Positions 31,457-39,566 of a DNA stretch of 64,000 nucleotides are shown here, one piece after another. How positions within the stretch are numbered: the first letter of the stretch is position 1; each line of letters opens with the position of its first letter. Origin of the DNA: Actinoallomurus sp040655075. GTDB lineage: Bacteria; Actinomycetota; Actinomycetes; Streptosporangiales; Streptosporangiaceae. The notes under the pieces are model-generated. The model had not been told where the DNA came from. It saw only the letters and a program-made list of their open reading frames with translations, and ran no database searches. Location of the stretch: contig NZ_JBFAJC010000053.1 of assembly GCF_040655075.1 (NCBI RefSeq), positions 1 through 64,000 on the forward strand, read 5' to 3'. Position numbers and translations under genes: made by a program.

Positions 31457-33901
31457 ATGCCCGGACCGTCCCCCGGCGCGCCGCGCCGGCTCGGCGCCCG
31501 ACTCACCCTCGCGCTCATGTTGCTGCTCGCCGCCGCCTTCACGGTGGCGGACCTCACCGTCGCACCGCCCGCCGCCCCGGCGACGGCCGCCGATCCGCTC
31601 TTCGGCGTCAACATGTCGTTCTTCGGCCCGGATGACGCGCTGGTCGGCCGGCCGGCCACCCGGGAACTGTTCCGCTCCTGGGGCGTCCCGATCGTACGGG
31701 TGCCGCTGCGGGACCACTTCGAAGGCAGTACGACCCCGGTCGGCGATGACCTGCTGCTCTCCGCCATGCACGCCGTACGGGACATCGGCGCGACACCGAT
31801 GCTGATCATCCGTGGGCCCGGCTCCGGCCTGGCCGCCGACGACGTGAAGAAGACCGACCTGCACCTGCTCGACCTCATCCACCAGGTCTTCGGCGACGGC
31901 ACCGCCTACCTGGAGTTCGGCAACGAGCCGGACCTCCCGGGGACCGACGTGCCCGTCGCCGACTACACGGCGGCCTGGAACACGGTCGTGCCCGCCCTGA
32001 AAGGCCGCTACCCCAAGGCCGCCTATCGCTACGTCGGACCCGCGTCCTGGCGGGTCGACCACGACTACGTGAAGTACATCGGCGCCTTCGTCGCCGGGGC
32101 CACGCCCGAGCCGGACTTCCTGTCCTGGCACGAGTACGTCTGCGGCGCGGCCACCGACGCGCACTGGAAGGACGCCTGCGACGGCCACCTCGGCAACTGG
32201 CAGACCCATGTCACCGACGTCGAGATGGCCGTCCAGGGGAGGATCGGCAGGCAGTTGCCGTACTTCATCTCCGAGTGGAACGCCGATTCCAGCGCCGCGA
32301 GTCCCGTCTACCGGGCGGGGAACGCCGGCTACCTCGCCGCGTGGACGGCCAAGGCGGTCGACCACCTGCGCGCGCTGCGGCCCGCACCGGCCGGGGCGAT
32401 GATCTACACCGCGACGGACCATGGGAACTTCGGCCTGGTCACGGGTGCCGATCAGGTCACCGCCCAGGGCCGGGCGTTCCAGCGGGCGATGGTGGGCTCG
32501 TCCGCGGTGGCGCCGCCGAAGGACACGACACCATCGCCGAAGGAGACCCCCTCATCCGAGGGCGAGTCGTCACCGGGTTCGGAACCACCGCAGTCGCCGA
32601 GCAGCGGGTCACTCCGGTCACCGGCCGCCGAGTCACCGCCGGGCCTTGACTCGCCCCGATCACCGGCTCTCGAGTCACCGCGGTCGCCGGGCCCCGGCTC
32701 GCGCCGGTCACCGGGCGCCGAGTCACCGGAGTCGCCGGTCCCCGGTTCACCGCACGGCACCCCGTCATCGTCCGGTACGGGTCGGTCTCCCGGGACGCCC
32801 GGCGTGCCGCAGGCGGCCGGGAACCAGTACTACGTCGCCCCCGACGGCGACGACTCGAAAGGCGACGGCTCCCACGCACACCCGTGGGCGACGATCCAGC
32901 ACGCCGCGGAGCGTGTGACGGTGGCGAGCGCCGGCGCGACCGTGCACGTCGCCGACGGCACCTACGCCGAGGCGGTGAGCAACACGAAGAGCGGGCACGC
33001 CGGCGGTTACCTGACGTTCGAGGCCGAACACCCGGGCAAGGCGCACATCGCCCCGAAGAACTCCGACGTGCCCTTCGAGAACCGGGGCGACTACGTACGC
33101 ATCGTCGGATTCGACATCAGCGGCTCCGGAGGAGCCTGGAGCGGCATCCTCATCTGGGGCCGCCACAACGTCGTCCAGGGCGACCACGTGCACGACGTGC
33201 TGACGCACATCGCGCCGAAGGACTGCGACGGCAGCCCCGGCGGGCAGGGCATCGGCGACGACGCGTCGGCCTCCGACAACGCCTTCCTCGGTAACCGGGT
33301 CGACCACATCGGCCCCTATCCGACCGAATGCGAGTACATCCACGGCATCTATCCGTCCGGCGGCGGAGACCTCATCCAGAACAACATCGTGTACCGGACG
33401 TCGGGGAGCGGCATCCGGTTCAACCACAACGCGAAGGGCGCCACGATCGCCAACAACCTGTCGTTCGCCAACGCCGACCACGGGATCTACATCACGGGCG
33501 GCGACTCGACCGCCGACCACTTCGTGATCGACAACAACATCGTGCGGGACAACGCGATGTACGGGATCAACGTCCGTGACGACGCGAACGGCGCGCACAA
33601 CCAGTACCGGGACAACCTGTTCTACCGCAACGGCAAGGGGAGGTACGGGCTGAACAACAGCAGGGAGTTCACGCCGCCGAACTCATCGGGAACGCTCGAC
33701 GCCGATCCACGGTTGGTCGACTACACGGCGGACGGTACGGGTGACTACCACCTGACGGCGTCCAGCCCGTGCGTCGACGCCGGAACCGCCACCGGCGCGC
33801 CGGCCGACGACCTGGACGGCGTGACCCGTCCCAAGGGCCGGGGTATCGACATCGGGCCTTACGAGTTCGTGGACCGCGATGGGCATAATGGTTCATCGTA
33901 A
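31457..33901 (+). CDS. Secreted clan GH-A glycosidase fused to a right-handed beta-helix domain
   Basis: 814 residues; AAGGAGG upstream. Signal peptide to about residue 45. Domain 1 (46-350) is a GH-A barrel of GH5/GH39 character: acid/base Glu157 in YLEFGNEPDL, His in LSWHEYVCG and nucleophile Glu273 in YFISEWNAD. Residues 351-452 form a Ser/Pro linker built on SPxxESPRSP-like repeats. Domain 2 (455-810) is a parallel beta-helix (DUF1565-type start YYVAPDGDDSKGDGSHAHPWATIQ, then repeated NNIVYR/DNAMYGINV rungs), like Pel9-type lyases. It may degrade a branched polysaccharide by two chemistries, or the helix may only bind it. Confidence 0.85.
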   Translation: MPGPSPGAPRRLGARLTLALMLLLAAAFTVADLTVAPPAAPATAADPLFGVNMSFFGPDDALVGRPATRELFRSWGVPIVRVPLRDHFEGSTTPVGDDLLLSAMHAVRDIGATPMLIIRGPGSGLAADDVKKTDLHLLDLIHQVFGDGTAYLEFGNEPDLPGTDVPVADYTAAWNTVVPALKGRYPKAAYRYVGPASWRVDHDYVKYIGAFVAGATPEPDFLSWHEYVCGAATDAHWKDACDGHLGNWQTHVTDVEMAVQGRIGRQLPYFISEWNADSSAASPVYRAGNAGYLAAWTAKAVDHLRALRPAPAGAMIYTATDHGNFGLVTGADQVTAQGRAFQRAMVGSSAVAPPKDTTPSPKETPSSEGESSPGSEPPQSPSSGSLRSPAAESPPGLDSPRSPALESPRSPGPGSRRSPGAESPESPVPGSPHGTPSSSGTGRSPGTPGVPQAAGNQYYVAPDGDDSKGDGSHAHPWATIQHAAERVTVASAGATVHVADGTYAEAVSNTKSGHAGGYLTFEAEHPGKAHIAPKNSDVPFENRGDYVRIVGFDISGSGGAWSGILIWGRHNVVQGDHVHDVLTHIAPKDCDGSPGGQGIGDDASASDNAFLGNRVDHIGPYPTECEYIHGIYPSGGGDLIQNNIVYRTSGSGIRFNHNAKGATIANNLSFANADHGIYITGGDSTADHFVIDNNIVRDNAMYGINVRDDANGAHNQYRDNLFYRNGKGRYGLNNSREFTPPNSSGTLDADPRLVDYTADGTGDYHLTASSPCVDAGTATGAPADDLDGVTRPKGRGIDIGPYEFVDRDGHNGSS

Positions 33902-33922
33902 CGTTCGGTTCGATCTCCGGGA

Positions 33923-34391
33923 GTGCCGTCGTTGACCAGCTTCGACCCCCTCGTGACCGACCCGGCGCCTGAGGTTGCGCCCGCCGCGAGCACTCCGGCG
34001 GTGACCTTCGACAGTGCGGGCGCCGCGCTGCTCGGCGTGCTCCACCTCCCCGCCGGTCCCGGACCGCACCCGGTCGTCGTGCTGCTGCACGGCTTTCCGG
34101 GCAACGAGCGCAACTTCGACCTCGCGCAGGCGCTGCGCCGGGCGGGGTACGCGTCTCTGGTCTTCCACTACCGCGGCTCATGGGGGGTCGGAGGTTCCTG
34201 GTCGTGGGGCCACGTGCTGGAGGACGCGGCGCGGGTCGTGAGCGCGGTGCGCGAGCCGGAGTTCGCAGCCGCTCACCGGCTGGACACGACGCGGACGGCG
34301 GTGGTCGGGCACAGCCCTGTCCGACCACCGCGTGCGGCTCGCGCGTACGCTGCTGGACTTCCTCGGCCGTCATCTGCCCCCGGGACGGTGA
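33923..34391 (+). pseudogene. Alpha/beta hydrolase with internal deletion
   Basis: The N-terminal half is a normal serine hydrolase (VVVLLHGFPGNERNFDLA, LVFHYRGSWG, TAVVGHS), but straight after GHS the frame shifts by one base. The other frame then reads LSDHRVRLARTLLDFLGRHL and a stop at 34391, which is the usual C-terminus of the same family. About 100 codons between, including the catalytic Asp and probably the His, are missing. The first frame runs on to 34456 as a random Arg/Pro tail. It cannot be an active hydrolase. Confidence 0.7.
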
Positions 34392-34564
34392 CCCGGCCGG
34401 CGCCGGGACGGCCGCCTGGGCTTCACCGGCGGCCACCGGTCCGGCGCGTCCCCTGAGGCCGCGGCCGTACGCTACCGTCGTCCCGGTACCGGAAATTACA
34501 TTCGCTAAATCAACATCCGGAGTCGCCGGCTCAGCCGCGCCTTACCCGCGAAGGAGAAGAACCT

Positions 34565-34930
34565 GTGGGCCAAGCCGGCAGCAGATCCGGCGAAAAGACC
34601 TGGACATTCCTGACAAACCACGCCCGCGTGCTGGTCGAGATCACCCGAAACCCCAGTTCGCGGCTCCGCGATATCGCCGCGGCCGTGAGCATCACCGAAC
34701 GCGCCGCCCAGACGATCGTCACCGACCTCGAAGAGGCCGGCTACATCACCCGCACCCGGGTCGGGCGCCGCAACCACTACAGCGTCGACCCGACTCGCCC
34801 GTTCCGGCACCCGGCCGACGCGGACCACCGCATCGAAGGACTCCTCACCGTCTTCACCCGCCACGACGACGACCACACACCGGCCGCACCGGAAGCGCCG
34901 GAGGCCGATGAGCGGGGAACGGCGAAATGA
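34565..34930 (+). CDS. Winged-helix (MarR/ArsR-like) transcriptional regulator
   Basis: 121 residues from GTG 34565, with AAGGAG upstream. WTFLTNHARVLVEITRNPSSRLRDIAAAVSITERAAQTIV then TDLEEAGYITRTRVGRRNHYSVDP is a winged helix-turn-helix common in actinobacteria. The C-terminus (FRHPADADHRIEGLLTVF) is a short helix followed by an acidic tail. The target is unknown. It converges with the TetX-like monooxygenase and could be the protein binding the repeated operator at that gene's promoter, though a TetR elsewhere is as likely. Confidence 0.85.
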   Translation: MGQAGSRSGEKTWTFLTNHARVLVEITRNPSSRLRDIAAAVSITERAAQTIVTDLEEAGYITRTRVGRRNHYSVDPTRPFRHPADADHRIEGLLTVFTRHDDDHTPAAPEAPEADERGTAK

Positions 34931-34931
34931 C

Positions 34932-34957
34932 GAATCCGCGGCGTCCGGCCGCGATTC
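34932..34957 (+). terminator. Terminator hairpin
   Basis: GAATC(C)GCGG and CCGCGATTC arms with one bulged C and a 7-nt loop, beginning 2 nt after the regulator stop. It probably works for both convergent genes. Confidence 0.55.
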
Positions 34958-35025
34958 CCGCACGCCTGCCCCGCCATCCGGCGACCGTCTGATCGGCCGC
35001 CTCCGCCGCTACGGCCGCCTTGGCG

Positions 35026-36159
35026 TCAGTCCGTGGCGGTGAACATGTCGACCAGGCTCTGCGGCGCGTCCTCGCCGAAACAGAGGACGAGGCCGGCGGC
35101 GGACTCGGCGGCGGCGGTCGCACCGCGCGGGAACATCGCCTGCTCGTAGGCGGCGAGCGCGGCCTCGGTGTCGCCGGGGTGCGCGGCGATGGCCGCACCG
35201 AGTTCGGCGGCGTCGGCCAGGGCGATGTTGGCGCCCTCCCCGGCGAAGGGCGGCATCACGTGGGCGGCGTCGCCGAGCAGGGTGACGCCCGGCACGCGGT
35301 CCCAGCGGTGGCCGACCGGCAGGGCGTGGATTCCGCGCGGGACGAGCCGCCCGTCGGCGTCGGTGACCAGTGCCCGCAGGCGCGGGTCCCAGCCGGCGAA
35401 GTGTTCCAGTACGGCGGTCTTCGCGGAGTCGGTGTCGGCGAAGTCGATCCGGGCCGCCCAGTCCTCGGGCGTGGACAGGGCGATGGCGACGTGGAGACTG
35501 CCGTCGGGCTCGCGGTGGGCGAGGAGACCCTTGCCCGCGCCGAGCGCGAAGAAAATGCCGCCGCCGAGGAGGGCGGCGCTGCCGGGGTGACGCGTGTCGG
35601 CGTCCAGCAGGTCGGCCTCGACGACGGTGATGCCGGTGTACTCCGGGACGGCGTCGGTGAGGAGCGGCCGGACCTTGGACCAGGTGCCGTCGGCGCCGAT
35701 GAGCAGGTCGGTGGTGATGGCGGAGCCGTCGGCGAGGGTCACCTCGTGACGCCCGTCGTCGAGCGAACGGGCCCCGGTGACCCCGGCACCCCAGCGGACG
35801 GTGTCCGGGGGCAATGAGCCCAGCAGGAGGTCGCGCAGCCGACCGCGCTCGACCTCCGGGCGGCCGCCCTCGCCGTCATCCTCTTCCTTGAACCTGACGA
35901 CGGCGTGCTTGTCGAGAACGCGGACGGCCTCCCCGCCGGGATGGATGATCGCGCGGAACTCGTCGTGGAGGCCGGCGGCCCGCAGGGCGACCTGGCCGGA
36001 GTCATGGTGAATGTCGAGCATGCCGCCCTGCGTGCGGAGCTCTGGCGAGGTGTCGCGTTCGTACACCGTGGCCGGGATGCCGTTGACGTGCAGGATGCGG
36101 GCGAGGGCGAGGCCGCCGAGACCGGCGCCGGCGATGGCGATGGGGTCATGAGTGCTCAT
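35026..36159 (-). CDS. TetX-like FAD-dependent monooxygenase
   Basis: 377 residues. The FAD dinucleotide site is IAIAGAGLGGLALARIL. QGGMLDIHHDSGQVALRAAGL, LIGADGTWSKVRPLLTDA and TLLGDAAHVMPPFAGEGANIALADA follow Tet(X) nearly position for position, as I recall it (GGTLDLHKGSGQEA; IGDAAHLMPPFAGQGVN). Tet(X) hydroxylates tetracyclines, and actinomycete relatives act on aromatic polyketides or unknown substrates, so resistance is possible but unproven. Transcription is predicted to start on the A of the ATG. Three 15-bp-spaced operator copies cover the promoter, so it is probably induced by a small molecule. Confidence 0.85.
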   Translation of the reverse strand: MSTHDPIAIAGAGLGGLALARILHVNGIPATVYERDTSPELRTQGGMLDIHHDSGQVALRAAGLHDEFRAIIHPGGEAVRVLDKHAVVRFKEEDDGEGGRPEVERGRLRDLLLGSLPPDTVRWGAGVTGARSLDDGRHEVTLADGSAITTDLLIGADGTWSKVRPLLTDAVPEYTGITVVEADLLDADTRHPGSAALLGGGIFFALGAGKGLLAHREPDGSLHVAIALSTPEDWAARIDFADTDSAKTAVLEHFAGWDPRLRALVTDADGRLVPRGIHALPVGHRWDRVPGVTLLGDAAHVMPPFAGEGANIALADAAELGAAIAAHPGDTEAALAAYEQAMFPRGATAAAESAAGLVLCFGEDAPQSLVDMFTATD

Positions 36160-36165
36160 GCCCGC

Positions 36166-36213
36166 ACTGTAACGAACACGTTCGTCGCGAACAAGTTCCT
36201 AACGAACATGTTC
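36166..36213 (-). promoter_or_regulatory. Leaderless promoter with three iterated operators
   Basis: GAACACGTTC, GAACAAGTTC and GAACATGTTC start at 36174, 36189 and 36204, an exact 15-bp period. On the minus strand TACAGT (36171-36166) is the -10 and TTGTTC (36194-36189), inside copy two, is a -35 at 17-bp spacing. The start falls at 36159, on the ATG. Binding would block RNA polymerase directly. Confidence 0.7.
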
Positions 36214-36406
36214 GCCAACCCCGCGTCGCGCACCCGCCGACCAGGACGCCGCACACCTCGACCGGCGCGCGGATCAGCCGCCTCCCCGGCCACCGGCCGC
36301 AAGTTTTGCCCATCTGACGCGATATCTACTCAAAACAGAAAAACTTCTCCTTCTGGGCGGGCAGGGCATTTAGTGCGTACGGATCGGCACAGAGGGGGCG
36401 TGCCGG

Positions 36407-36568
36407 ATGCTGATCACGGCATTGGTTACACCTGTGATGATCCCGATCGCCGCGCTGGTGCTGGTGCTGGCCCTCGCCAAGCTGGAGCGGGTGCTCCTCG
36501 ACGGCGGTGACCGGCCGGTGCCCGCCGGCGACGAGCAGGGCGGGTCCGCGGAGGGCGCCCCGTCCTGA
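36407..36568 (+). CDS. Small membrane protein (53 residues)
   Basis: ATG 36407 opens a 53-codon frame beginning MLITALVTPVMIPIAALVLV, then LALAKLERVLLDGG. It has one membrane helix followed by a charged, Gly-rich cytoplasmic tail. An AGGGGG stretch lies about 11 nt upstream, and codon use has high GC in third position like its neighbours. I know no function. Similar one-helix proteins are common in this bacterial group. Confidence 0.55.
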   Translation: MLITALVTPVMIPIAALVLVLALAKLERVLLDGGDRPVPAGDEQGGSAEGAPS

Positions 36569-36675
36569 CCCGACCGATCGCTCAGTCGCATGGGCGGTCT
36601 CGGGTAGCCCTCCGTCTTTGTCCTGCTGAGCGCTTTCGGGGCGGCCGCAGCCGACGCGCGGGAGAGAATGGGCGC

Positions 36676-37032
36676 GTGGAAATCTGGATCAACCCTCGCT
36701 GTTCGAAATGCCGGTCCGCCCTCTCCCTGCTGGACGAAGAGGGCGCCGAGTACACCGTGCGGCGCTACCTCGATGAGCCGCCCACGCGGCAGGAGCTCGA
36801 GGAGGTCCTGGGGCGTCTCGGCCTCGAGCCCTGGGACATCGCCCGTACCGGCGAGGCCGTCGCCAAGGAGCTGGGCATGGCGTCCTGGGGGCGGGAGCCC
36901 GCATCCCGCGGCCGGTGGCTCGACGCGCTGGCCGAGCATCCGATCCTGATCCAGCGGCCGATCATCACGGCCGACGACGGCACCGCCGTGGTCGGCCGCT
37001 CCCCCGAGGCGGTCAGGTCCGTCCTGGAGTGA
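36676..37032 (+). CDS. ArsC/Spx-family thioredoxin-like protein
   Basis: 118 residues from GTG 36676. WINPRCSKCRSALSLLDEEGAEYTVRRYLDEPPTRQELEEVL is the ArsC-type fold with the redox CxxC; the C-terminal QRPIITADDGTAVVGRSPEAVRSVL matches arsenate reductase-related proteins. Arsenate reduction or a general thiol-redox role is possible. No other ars genes adjoin, so the symbol arsC is withheld. A 14-bp terminator follows. Confidence 0.88.
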   Translation: MEIWINPRCSKCRSALSLLDEEGAEYTVRRYLDEPPTRQELEEVLGRLGLEPWDIARTGEAVAKELGMASWGREPASRGRWLDALAEHPILIQRPIITADDGTAVVGRSPEAVRSVLE

Positions 37033-37038
37033 GCGGAA

Positions 37039-37072
37039 CCGGGGTCCGTGCGCCCACCCGCACGGACCCCGG
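37039..37072. terminator. Bidirectional terminator
   Basis: Perfect 14-bp stem CCGGGGTCCGTGCG/CGCACGGACCCCGG with a 6-nt loop, in the 49-nt gap between two convergent genes. Confidence 0.85.
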
Positions 37073-37081
37073 CCGACCGGC

Positions 37082-37804
37082 TCAGAAGTGGATGTAGTTG
37101 CCGACGCTGCTCGCGCTGATCGTGCGCGTGTCGTAGTTGTGGCCGCTGAGGTAGTTGTACTCCTCGACCAGGATCGTGCCGTCACTGTTCACGCGGGCGA
37201 CGTACGCGACGTGGCCGTAGGTCCCGGTGTTCCACTGGGCGACGGCGCCGACCTTGGCGGTGTGGTCGACCTTCACCCCGGCGGACGCCGCGGCGTTGTC
37301 CCAGTTGATGGCGTTGCCCCAGTGCACACCCCCGTAGGAGTTGGTGAAGTCGACGCCGAGGCGCTGGCGGACCCGCCAGGCCGCGAAGGAGACGCATTCG
37401 CGCTTGTAGAAGAGCCAGGGATCCGCGTCGCTCCATGAGTCGGACTTGTACGGGTAATCGTCGGTGACCGTCTGGATGCACGGGGGTGCGACGGTGCCGT
37501 CCGAACCCGTGTAGATGTAGGCGTCCGCGACATACCCGGTCGGGCTCGTGATCTTGTCCCACACGCTGCTGGTGCCGTACGTGCCGGTGACCGTGGTCCC
37601 GCGCGTCTGGCAGGTGATCGTGACGCCCGCTCCGTCCGCGACGGTCCCCACCGAGCCGTAGCCGGTGCCGGCGCCGGAGCGCACGGTCAGGGCCGTACCG
37701 CTGGTGTTGACCGTGCCGGTCGCCGCGTTCGCCGTCGAGACGCCGAGCACGATCGCCACCGCGCTCGCCCCGATCGTCAGGCCGCTTCGTCTGATCCAGG
37801 CCAC
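37082..37804 (-). CDS. Secreted SH3-CHAP peptidoglycan hydrolase
   Basis: 240 residues from GTG 37804, with AAGGGG upstream; longer readings lack a signal peptide at the start. The signal ends near ANA (about residue 27). A bacterial SH3 domain (about 30-100) reads GTALTVRSGAGTGYGSVGTV and CQTRGTTVTGTYG, then W. The CHAP domain (about 115-240) has its Cys in YKRECVSFAAWRVRQRLG and His in GTYGHVAYVARV. It should cleave cell-wall peptide bonds. Unlike the first CHAP gene, no riboswitch is found in the 153 nt before it. Confidence 0.92.
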   Translation of the reverse strand: MAWIRRSGLTIGASAVAIVLGVSTANAATGTVNTSGTALTVRSGAGTGYGSVGTVADGAGVTITCQTRGTTVTGTYGTSSVWDKITSPTGYVADAYIYTGSDGTVAPPCIQTVTDDYPYKSDSWSDADPWLFYKRECVSFAAWRVRQRLGVDFTNSYGGVHWGNAINWDNAAASAGVKVDHTAKVGAVAQWNTGTYGHVAYVARVNSDGTILVEEYNYLSGHNYDTRTISASSVGNYIHF

Positions 37805-37957
37805 ATCAGACCCCTTTCTGGCGGAGGATCCGAGCCTGACGGTAAGTGAACAACCAACGGGCCATAAGCGGGGAATGTGACAAAGCAACGCGCCACGGTT
37901 GGTAAACCGAATGCTCGTGGTAAGCGCCCGAGTCCCGTCCGTACGGTGCCGGCGCGG

Positions 37958-39280
37958 TCACCCGGCGGTGAAGTGAACGCCGGAGAACCGGGTCCGCCAC
38001 TTGGTGACCTCGGTGGCGACGGTCTCCGGCTCGACGTCCGGGTCGAGGCCGCGCGCGATGAACGAGGCCAGCACCGGCATGTCCGCGTCGGTCATCCCGA
38101 GCCGGACGATCTCCGGGGTGCCGACGCGGAGACCGCCCACGTCGCCGTCGACCGGCGGCGTCGGAAGGCCGATGCCGCAGGCGAGGAGGTTCGCCCGGCG
38201 CAGGCGGCGCGCGGCCCGCTGCCCGCCGCCGGGCGTACGGATCGCGAACTGGTGCGACCGGGTCGCGCCCCGCTCGGCGGCGAAGAGCGGCACGCCCAGC
38301 GCCGTGAGCTCCGTGGCCAGCCTGCGCGCGGTCGCGACCATGGTCTCGGCGTACGCCCGCCCGGCGACCTTCCAGTCGAGCATCGTCACGGCCAGCGCGG
38401 CGGTGCGTCCGGCGTCGAAGTTGGCGGTCAGGCCCGGGTAGGCGATCGCGTCGAGGCGTTCGGCCAGCTCGGCGTCGTCGGTGACGATGAGCCCGCCCGC
38501 GGGGCCGCCCAGGCTCTTGTAGGTGCTCATGGTGATCAGGTGCGCCCCTTCGGCGAGAGGCTGCGGCCACACCTGACCGGCGATCATGCCGCACAGGTGG
38601 GCGGCGTCGAAGAGCACGTGAGCGCCGACCGAGTCCGCGATCTCCCGGACGGCGGCGATCGGGTGGTGGAACAGGTTGAGGCTGCCACCGATGGTGATCA
38701 AGGCGGGACGCGTCTCCTCGGCCAGCGCGCGCAGGGCGCCGACGTCGACCGTGTAGCCGTCGGCCTCGACGGGCGCCGGCACCGTGGTGAGCCCGTACAG
38801 CCCGGCGGCGCCCGGACCGTGGTGGGTGACGTGCCCGCCGATGCTCGGCGGCGGCGCGATGATCGTGTCACCGGGCCGGCAGGTCGCCATGAACGCGTAG
38901 AGGTTGGCCAGCGCACCCGACCCGACCCGGACCTCGGCGTAGCGGGCCCCGAAGACCTCCGCCGCGAGCTCGGCCGCGACGACCTCGATCTGCTCGATCG
39001 CCTCCAGACCCGTCTCGTACTTGTCGCCCGGGTAGCCCAGCGACGGTCGGGAGCCGAGCCCCGCCGACAGGAGCGCCTCGGCCCGCGGGTTCATGACGTT
39101 GGTCGCCGGGTTAAGGTTGATCGACTCGACGTCGTGGATGCGGTGGTTCTCGGCGGCGAGCCGCTCGATCTCCGCCAGCACGGCGGGAGCCGACCGGTCG
39201 GCGACCGACTCGGACACGGCCCGGACCCGCTCTTCGCTCGGTGCCGGAACCCAGGGACGGAACGCGAGGGAACGAGCCAT
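37958..39280 (-). CDS. Serine hydroxymethyltransferase-like PLP enzyme
   Basis: 440 residues from ATG 39280. The PLP lysine is in ITMSTYKSLGGPAGGLIV where SHMT has TTTHKTLRGP; VLFDAAHLCGMIAGQVWPQPL matches the SHMT DMAHxAGL region and YPGDKYETGLEAIEQIE the N-terminal substrate region. It is shorter and more divergent than GlyA, so a specialised aldolase or transferase on another beta-hydroxy amino acid is likely. A PucR-type regulator is divergent, with a palindrome between, implying inducible catabolic use rather than one-carbon housekeeping. Confidence 0.8.
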   Translation of the reverse strand: MARSLAFRPWVPAPSEERVRAVSESVADRSAPAVLAEIERLAAENHRIHDVESINLNPATNVMNPRAEALLSAGLGSRPSLGYPGDKYETGLEAIEQIEVVAAELAAEVFGARYAEVRVGSGALANLYAFMATCRPGDTIIAPPPSIGGHVTHHGPGAAGLYGLTTVPAPVEADGYTVDVGALRALAEETRPALITIGGSLNLFHHPIAAVREIADSVGAHVLFDAAHLCGMIAGQVWPQPLAEGAHLITMSTYKSLGGPAGGLIVTDDAELAERLDAIAYPGLTANFDAGRTAALAVTMLDWKVAGRAYAETMVATARRLATELTALGVPLFAAERGATRSHQFAIRTPGGGQRAARRLRRANLLACGIGLPTPPVDGDVGGLRVGTPEIVRLGMTDADMPVLASFIARGLDPDVEPETVATEVTKWRTRFSGVHFTAG

Positions 39281-39397
39281 CGGGTGCTCTCCTGACCGTA
39301 CGAGGTGGCCGCCGGCGTGCGCCGGCCGTACGCCGCGACGGTAGATCGCCATCGCCGCCCGGCGCATCGGACGTACGCCCTGACCTGCATGCCGCCT

Positions 39398-39415
39398 TTC
39401 CTACACTTGTAGGAA
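39398..39415. promoter_or_regulatory. Operator palindrome between SHMT-like gene and pucR-like gene
   Basis: TTCCTACA-CT-TGTAGGAA, 8-bp arms, in the 286-nt divergent gap. A TACACT -10-like hexamer toward the regulator lies inside it, so binding would affect at least that promoter. Confidence 0.55.
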
Positions 39416-39566
39416 CGCAGCGGCTCTGCCCGTAAGGGGGTCGTGCTGTCACCCCGGCGGTCACGGGACGGTACGGCAGGGGCCTGAACGGCGACGGCCG
39501 CGCTGCCGGCCATCGCCGCGCGGGCGGGCCGCCGTGAGCCGGGGCATGTCGTGACGGGAGGTGGCG

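Noticed and set aside
37805..37957. Second c-di-AMP riboswitch before the SH3-CHAP gene
   Set aside because: None of the conserved aptamer blocks is present in this short gap.
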